From positions 5,521,962 through 5,585,961 of the forward strand of contig OZ024933.1 in the NCBI GenBank assembly GCA_964017235.1: a stretch of DNA of 64,000 bases, read 5' to 3'. Origin of the DNA: Sabellastarte sp. h YS-2021. Taxonomy: Eukaryota > Annelida > Polychaeta > Sabellida > Sabellidae. This document shows positions 25,001-34,000 of the stretch, piece by piece. Within the stretch, counting starts at the first letter, position 1, and each line of letters starts with the position of its first letter. The notes beneath the pieces are model-generated. The model was given only the letters and a program-made list of their open reading frames with translations. It ran no database searches and was not told the DNA's origin. Made by a program: the position numbers and the translations under genes.

Positions 25001-28000
25001 AACTCCCCAAGCAACCACTGACACCAGCTACAAATAATTCAAAACACTATCCCAATACATCAACATAAAATACAACTGATTTTACAACACACAATAAAAG
25101 ACTTGAGATAATATAACAATATTTGTATGTGTGATCAACTATTTACATTTATTCTATATAAATACATGATTTATATGTAGAAATTATGATAACTTATTAT
25201 TCACTGTAATTATAAACTGTGATGAAAATAATCATATACCTGCAATGCTGGCATATAAAGCAACAAAGAATTTCCCTCCAGAAATTCTCTCCCAAAGGAC
25301 AGATGTTGACAACTCAACTTCTTCTACACAACTAAATGTTTTCCCCCACAGAAAGACTTGCACAATGTGAACACTACCAATATTGAAATCACCTAAAACC
25401 CCTTGATTCAAAGCAACCCACAGTGAAACATGTTTTCATACATAGAGGTGTGAAACAACACAAAGTGACAAAACCATATTAAACCCAGAATGTACACATG
25501 TGGAACCACAAAACTTGCATCAATTTTTCCAAATGATGAAATCACAATGACCCCAATAGAATATCTATAAAACTTATGAAATCACTTTGTGACAATATGC
25601 ATTGCGGACATTTTAAAGTACGTAGGCTTGACGATATAATTTCTTATCAAGTTACACTGTGATTTCTTTTTATTCCATTATCAGAAAGCAATAATATTTA
25701 CATTGTGTCCCTAAAAATGGTCACAGTTTTGTTATTCAAAATGATGCCCATCCTTGCCCTTGAAAATCCAAGGAAATGATTGGTAGTTGAAATTGTAGTA
25801 AACATGATGTTTGCCGATTTGTGGTATTTCGATTGATGTCCAAAGGGCCATTATTTTAGTGGACACAAGCAAAATGGCAGTTATAAAATCTCATCACGGT
25901 GTTTCAGTAAAATGCTCTTGATTCCAATACATTGGGCATACTAACCCATCCCTACATACGTGATTTGCAGGACAGAAAGCCCAAATGGTGACTTACTGGA
26001 CATTCAGACTGATTCCACCCGGGTTGACACAGATTGAAGCAGATTGGGATTAGGTGTGAATGCTCAACCCCCTTTGTTGTGTGAACCCTCTGAATCTGGG
26101 TTGATAACCGTTGAGTGAACTAGTACTGTAAACAACTGACTTACTGCCTTGCACCAATTGCTTAACTTATAATAATGTGTCAATGGATGTGCCTTAATCC
26201 TTCATTAGCAAAAAGTATTAATTGGAATAAATGCCACCTAAATTGATGAGCGTTTTCTACATGATTGTAATTTGGCGTAAAATTTATAAATATAACATCA
26301 TAGTTAAATAAGTAGGTATATATAACAATTGCAATTAATCAGTGGCTAAAAGTTAAGCAGGATTAAAATTAGTTGTGTTTCATGTAAATAAATTACTTAA
26401 CAATTTATTCAATTGTATGCTAAATAATATGAAGTGGTGAATCTTCACACAGTGGTAAACATATATATAATAAAAGAAATCATTGAGGAATATTTACACA
26501 CATCACAACAAGTTAATTTTATAGGTTTTACTGTACTCAGTTTTTTTAAACTTTTCATTCAATCCTGATTAAACTCTGTAGTGTGGACACTCACCCAGAT
26601 TAAGATGAATCTGCTTCGACCCTCAATCCTTGTCAACACAGGTTGTGTGTGAACTGGGTATTAGTATCTCATTAACATTGCACCTTTTAAGCAGGGTTGA
26701 GATTTATCCTTGTAAATCCAGATTGAGAGCATTCACAAATTATCTCCTGTCTGCTATCATATGTGTGAAGTCAATTTACATCACTAGTCTGATTGCCTGG
26801 TTTAATGATGGATTTACAATAAATTACAAAACTTAAATCTTGGGGGCTGATATGAGGATTGAAATCTTAGAGTGGGTGTGAAATGTGCACAATTCAAAGA
26901 TTTATCATGGGTTTCCATGCGTCAGACTCCAAATGTGGTTCATGTCTTCAGATAACAAATGGGAAAGAAACACAAGGCAATTTTATAAAGGAGCTATGAC
27001 CATCTGTGACAATTGAATAGTCATTTTTATTAATACCTTTCCCCCCAACATAATAGTCCACTTAGGACTACTTCGATGACTGCAATTACACTTGTGCTTT
27101 ATTATAATATTTTCACACTCCAGCTTTTATATCAAAATGTAAACTGCTTTTGACCTTATTTTCTGTATGTAGCAGCAGGCATATCTTCTGTACAGGACCA
27201 TTAATTGTAAATGTTAACTAAATATTTATTTTAATTATTTGTTACCAGTTTTACTTGTTATGTTTCTGGGAAGTTTCTTATTTTGCGATTGATATCACAC
27301 AGGTCCCTTGTTGCAAAAATTTTACTTAAATGGGGGGGGGGGGGCGTGGTGGTAGAGTGGTTACACTCTTGCCTCGCACCTTCTGAGTTGAGTTCAGTTC
27401 AAGGCTTCTTATCTAATCGACATCAATTCAAGTACTTAAACATCATACATAACTTACATTTGTCTTTCATTGTGCTCCTCAATTAGTTTTCTTATCCCTT
27501 TACGTTGATTTCGATCTCTTGTTTGTTCCAGCTTCCTTTCCAGAACAGTACACTTGGTACACTTGGAGAAGGAGTTTGTCTGAAATCAATATAGTTGTAA
27601 CAAATATGGTGTCTATGTTTTGGTAACTCACTAGAAGACCAATGATGGCCTTCTAAATCTCTTCATATCTTACCTTTCATATGCAATAACTTAAAAATTA
27701 TGTTCAGCAGATCTTGCAAATTTGGTATAAGGGTAGGCTTGGTTTTGGGGCTTCCGCCTTCCATAGGAAGACCAATAGTGGCCTTCAAAGGTCAAAATTG
27801 GGGCATTTCTTTGCATTTTGGTCTAATACTCATGTACAGAAGGATAGTCATCCTAAGGTTGATATATATCATACATATATGTCCCCTGTGTGCATAAACG
27901 TGCATTGGGGCCTCCCCGTTCTACTGCAAGACCAATGGTGGTCTTCTGGCACAAACTGAAAATGTTCATTATCTTGAAATTGCAGACAGAATGATTTCAA

Positions 28001-31000
28001 ACAAATTTGGATCATTTAGGTTCTACAGACCTGCCATATAGGGCCTCTGAAAAATTGGCCATTTGTCTTTCAGCCCTACTTCAAGGTCAAACAGGGTTTA
28101 CATTTTAAAAGCCTTGTAACTTCTTTAATGTTTCACATAGGAGTCTGGCATACACAAAGATATATTGAGTGTTATGACTGTTATCACTGACCATTTCAGA
28201 ATGGCTGAATTCAGTATATGTTAGATCATATCATGTCCCATCAGAGGACACACTGCATCAAATTGACACAATTTCTACTTTCTTATAGGGTTAAACACCC
28301 ACTCAATTTGACTGTAATTACATCAATAATTCTATAGTCTATTGACCCCTAACATATTTGCTAGGGCTGTGACTTACACAAAAAAAGATTTAGTATCTAT
28401 CATCAGAAGTCTTCTGCAAACAAATGGTAGCAAAACTTTTAAAGAAAAACGTCTTCTAATTAACCAGGTATTATAGAATAATGAATAAATTGTACGTTTT
28501 AAAGACAAAACCACAACTTTAATAGATATTATGTGGCGGAAATGCAAAAATGTAGCATATTTTACACAACGTTTCACTTCATGGGCATTAATACAATTCG
28601 TTGTGAGTACGTGAGTAGTTAAAATGGACTCAAGGTCAAGCAATGACTGACTCGTCTATTGAGGCTTGGGTAGCCATTCGCAGCCCTAATATTTCCTAAT
28701 ATCCACTTTGAAATTATCAACAGAAATAATTATCAGGAAGTTTATTTATGAACAACAAATTCATTAAATCAGATACCTCAGATTGCCTGCTCAGTAAAAC
28801 AGATTAAATCTGGGACCACATTTTGGTTAGTTTAATCATATATCTTTACAACACATATAGATCTGGAAAAACTGCACACTAAATTCTGCCGGCAGTATTA
28901 AGAACTAATGATATTGATATGCTCATGAACAGATTAGTTAACCAAACTATAAGATTTTTGTATCAATAACCAAATTTTATATAAATCTGGCCACACCCTT
29001 TTGCTTTGAAACTATTTCGTTCTTTACTTCTGCTACAGAGTAATACTTCTATTGTTAATGAACAATATTAATCTGTCCAAACAGTTTATTTTTTTATGTA
29101 AAACCTATATGGACACTGAAAACTAAAGAAGCTTTAGATATTAGCATGTATGAGATCCTTTGCAAGGTCATAGCCCTAAAAAGATATATACTACAAATGT
29201 TCTCATTGATAAATTGCTTGTGTATGAAATATTAAGAAAAACTCTGCCCCAAAGTAAACTGTGTTCAATCTATACGATAAGTTTAGCAATACTTGATTAC
29301 TAAAAATACTAGTTATTTTAAAATCTTACCTTTTTAACTTTCATGTGTGGAAAATTGGTCTTCCACATTTTTCGAAATGTAGTACATGCTAGTTTTTCTT
29401 CCAATTTACTCTCCATATCCTCACAGTACTTTTTCCACACATCTTTTATCTGCGTATTGTAGGGCAGTAGGATGTCTGGTGTGTGTGGCATTCTATCCCC
29501 ATAATCTTGAGCATAGTCCTGTAGCCAGGTTATTGCATTGTTTTTCACATCACTGGACATTTGTAGTCTACTGGAGCCTGCAGCAATTGCGCCTAAATCA
29601 AATTTTTTAATGTGATGGTAGAAAAATTTTTTATCAATTCCAAAAATATGACGGCAGGATTTGGAACAAACTTTGTGCCCACTTCCAGCTGACCAAATTC
29701 TATCCTTGGGCTTATCTGCTGGTGTCATTTCCATAATTTTGTCATAAAACCATTCTATTCGGTTTTCTAGTGTTCTACTCCAAAAGTGTTCTCTTGCCTT
29801 TTTCACAAAATCTTCATCAATACATTTTAAACATTCTCTTTCACAGCAACTGGATTGTGACCATGCATGTGGGTGTAAGGTCATTTTTTTCTCCAACAAT
29901 TTGCCTTTCTGATGGCTACTAAAGGGAGTTACTGGAAAGTAATAAAAATAAACATACAATTACTCTGTAATTTCATGAAACTGTAATTATAATTATATAA
30001 GTTCTATAAGATGTATTTAAAATAACAGAACCAATTCTCAAAAAGAATTCATTTTCGGGTAATGACTTTGAACTTGAAAATCTTGGGATATACATGTTAC
30101 AGTAAACATGTAAAATCAGTAAATATGCACATTTACCGATTTAGTCAGTAAATACGTGTATACATTGAAAATTTCAGTAAGTAAGCATATTTACTGGTTT
30201 TTCAGTCCAGTAAATACACATATTTATTAAAATCAGCATTAATTTTAAGACCTCATATCTTTAACAGTTGGGTGTTATTTATATCTTCAGTTATTTAGCA
30301 ATAATTCATAGCTACCATATATTTCGTCATTTAGCCAATCAGAATCAAGCATACATCTGTGTCTTGTTAGAATTCATGCTGCACAGTATGAAAAACTATT
30401 GGGGCTCTCATGATTTATTAAATAAGAGACAGTTAACCGGTAACCGACAGGGAAATACAAGACATGAAACTGGAAGGAAAAAATTGCTACCACAACACCC
30501 CCAGTATTTACTGAAATTTTCAGTATATATGTGTATTTACTGATTTCACATATTTCCTGTAACATACATCTGAATCTAAGGAGATTAATGGCATGCTGTA
30601 ATTATATCATACCTCTATGAAAAGGAAGGGGTTGGGCTTTTTACATTTTGAGGATATTTCTGTTTAAATATGACCTTGTCAAAGTTATCAAAAATGAGGA
30701 GATTAAATCTATTAAAGGCTATTAAGTGATAGCAAAAAGCTCTCTACATATTGTCAAGTGGAGGTTTTGACAATTAGTGTTGTATCAAAATGCAGTATCT
30801 TCTGGGGCCTCTTTTATTTTCAAATATCAACAACAAAAGTATAATAGAGTTCTTGCAACATGCTGGAGCTAGATGTTAAATACTCTTTCAATAGCATTTT
30901 GGCACAAGGCTGCCCCTTCTGTATCTACTACATGATGTTTCTTCTCTAATCTTTCATTTCTACTAGTTGTTACTACTGCTTCTTGTTCTTCTACATACTT

Positions 31001-34000
31001 GTTACTGAATTTTGACTGCAGGTGCTGTTTCTTTTATATCAAGCTTTGAAATGCCAAAGATGATTCACATTCATCACAAACTTTGGAATTGAGAGGAAGT
31101 GGTGGTCACATGACCTATGTTCTGGACAAATTTAGAGATTTTACTTCTGCTTCCCTACTTCATTTCATAATAAGCTGTGTCATGTGACCAAAGATCTATG
31201 GAACCTATTTCATGTGAACCATGGTCTGGCTTGTATTAAAATAAACACTACATATTTTAATGATCACTTTACTTCACTGGAATGCTTTACTTATATTCAC
31301 ATTGACAACTTGAGATGTGTTTGAAGGACAGCAGTGCACAAAAATCTCATAAAACTAGACCTATGCATTGGAGAACCAATACAAATTTGTTTCCACCAAA
31401 AAGAAAACTCACCAAGGCCAGTGAAGGAGGGGCCCAAGGTCAAATCTGAAAATGTCAGAAGATTCCCAGCCCATGACATCCTATAAGTTGGTTTCATATT
31501 GCAAACCTCTAGGACCAATAATAAGCAAGTTATCAGCACTTTTAAGTTTGGCTAATGTCGTTTGACCTTGAAGGAGGGGTCCAAGGTCAAATCTGACCAC
31601 ACCAAAAGATTCCCAGCCCATGATTTTCTATAGGTTGGTTAACACACCAAACCTATAGGACCAATAATAAGCGAGTTATAGGCACTTTTAAGTTTGGCTA
31701 TCCTCGTTTGACCTTGAAGGAGGGGTCTAAGGTTAAATCTGATCACACCAAAAGATTCCCAGCCCAAGATTTCTGTAGGTTGGTTTACCATCCAAAAACT
31801 CTAGGACCAATAATAAGTGAGATATAAGCACTTTCTATTACTAACAAAGAAACGCCCGTGGCGGCCATCTTGATTCAAAAGGAGGCCAAAAATATTTACA
31901 GTCAACATTTTGTAATGAGGATGTGAATTTGAGATCTCTACTTATAATACCATTTGTGCCAGAGGGCCAACAAAAGTCCTTGCTGAAAGTCGAAAAAATA
32001 CCTGTGGCGGCCACCTTGTTTTACAAAATGAGGCCAAAAATATTCCCAGGCAAGATTTTATGGTTATGAATATACCTTGCAAATTTGAGAAGGCTAGCTA
32101 TAATATTTTTTTTCATTAAAAGCGGTAATGGTGAAATTTCTCTACACACTGTGGCAGCGCAGCACAACATAGAAAAATCCATAGTATCCACCGGATAGCA
32201 TCTGGTGGATACAATAACAAACACACTGACCAGGGTATGCAGACTTGGATGCTACAACACTAGTTCTCACAATAAACGCATAATGATATTTAACTCCTTT
32301 TTGCTGTGCATCTTGATTTATATAATTCACATGTTCTTTTGAGCCTTTTTAATTATCAACATAACCTAAACAATATGATTAACTGTGCAATTAAAAATAA
32401 TTTGCAAATTAATTAAGCTGTTTCCCTCCCCAAAAATATTATTGAAATAAACTGCTGCTTCATCTTGTTTATAGGCTGCCCACTGGGAAAAAATTTGTTA
32501 CTTTGGCACACCTGATTTTTCAAACAGAAGAATTCTTTGTTTTTATCACAAAGTTCTAGGCTGATTACAATAACTACCTGTTATTGTCTGAATCATTCCT
32601 GTATTTTCTCACTCTTAGAACAAGTATTTGTCTTGAATAGAAGTTTAAAAATTACTCGGTCCCTGTATCTTTATTCATTTTACTTTATAGATTAGGAAAA
32701 TCCTGCATTCATACTATTAAATCTTGCTGATTTTCTAGAAGTTTCACAATTTAGATATGCCCTAATACTAATAACCTATATTTATTTAGGTGAATAGTTT
32801 TACCATCTCTTTACAGTTACAGTAAAACAATATTCTGTACACTTTCATTACTGCTAAGTGATTTTATTATGTGATTTCTAAAATATCAATTGCAGTGAAT
32901 TACAATTTAAAACTTAATATGATACTTAACTAAATGCCTTAATGGAATCCCTGAAAAGTTCCCACCCAGAAAGGTTTCCACCCAAGAAATTCCCAACCAG
33001 AAATGTTCCCACCCCCAAAGTTGACGGGTGGAAATCTTCCCACCTTTTTCAAAAAAAACGTTTTATTTTTCAATTTGATATAACTGTGATCTTGTGATTC
33101 TAGCCTTTTGAATGTGTCATGTAAAACAGCTTTGATGACGAAAATATTCTTCTTCAGTTTAGAAATAACAGCAAACATTGTTTAGTCCTGACTGCTACAA
33201 TAGCTCGACCATTGAGCACTCCAGAGTAACTACATTCTCTGATGTATTTTGGAAATTTTCATTTGAAGTCAATTTTAGAAACCTTGATGAAGATCAAACA
33301 GTACAGCAACAGAATTATACAACAGGACAGCTCATTCCAGATAAACTGTTTTCTCTCTGATGTGAAATTCATGTGAAGTCATAACAATCATGACAAAAAA
33401 CAGACTAAAGATCAAACAGCAATCCTCTGGTCAGTTCAGCAAGTAACACACTTTATAATAACACTAAAGTTTGTTTAGTCCTGAGTATTCCTTTGCAAGA
33501 CTTCAACTGCAGTTCACAGCAGTTCCATGTATGGAGGGTCAATAGCAATTGTATATTCTAATCCCCTTGCTATTCACTTTGCTCTTATTTATAATATGTT
33601 TGCTATTTAAAATGTACATAAAAATATTTGGTTTTGTTTATGGGTGTCTGCATGTCATATGTGTCACTTTAAAAAGTTGGAAGGTGTACTCAGAAATGAA
33701 AAATAAAATAATGAAAATAAGATGGTATTTTTTCAAAAGAGGTAGAACATGTACAACATTGAGAGTGGGAACTTTTCTGGGTTGGAACTATTCTGTTCTC
33801 TGCCTAAACGTATCTAAATTATCATTTTAGTATCTCTTTTAAAAATTTCTGTATCTTACAAACTAAATTAAAATACTCAATCTGTTCCACATACACACGT
33901 CATACCTCTTATCACATCATCTGTACTGTCAAAAGCTACCATGTTACATATTTTAGAAATATTTGTAGACCGACTGTTAGCTAATTTTCAGTTATTACCT

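Larger units (their letters stand above)
20038..25594 (-). mobile_element. Ty3/gypsy LTR element, Gmr1-like, incomplete fossil
   Basis: An LTR retrotransposon reading on the minus strand, flanked by ATATG (20033-20037 and 25595-25599). The LTRs are 1,079 bp each, begin TGTCACA and end TGTGACA, and I noticed no difference between them, so the insertion is young. Parts in element order: 5' LTR, primer-binding site, gag with zinc knuckle, protease-like segment, integrase zinc-binding segment, a short RNase H-like segment, polypurine tract, 3' LTR. The RNase H-like part downstream of integrase fits the Gmr1 group, known for copia-like domain order. No full reverse transcriptase was recognised; the element looks broken. 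Confidence 0.88.

Noticed and set aside
27333-27350. G run as a G-quadruplex or promoter signal
   Set aside because: A single homopolymer at the head of a SINE fragment; more likely slippage or assembly noise.
27714-27959. Peptide similarity between 27714-27959 (+) and 58550-58777 (-)
   Set aside because: Both are readings of the same interspersed DNA repeat; similarity extends beyond the frames and neither has gene structure.
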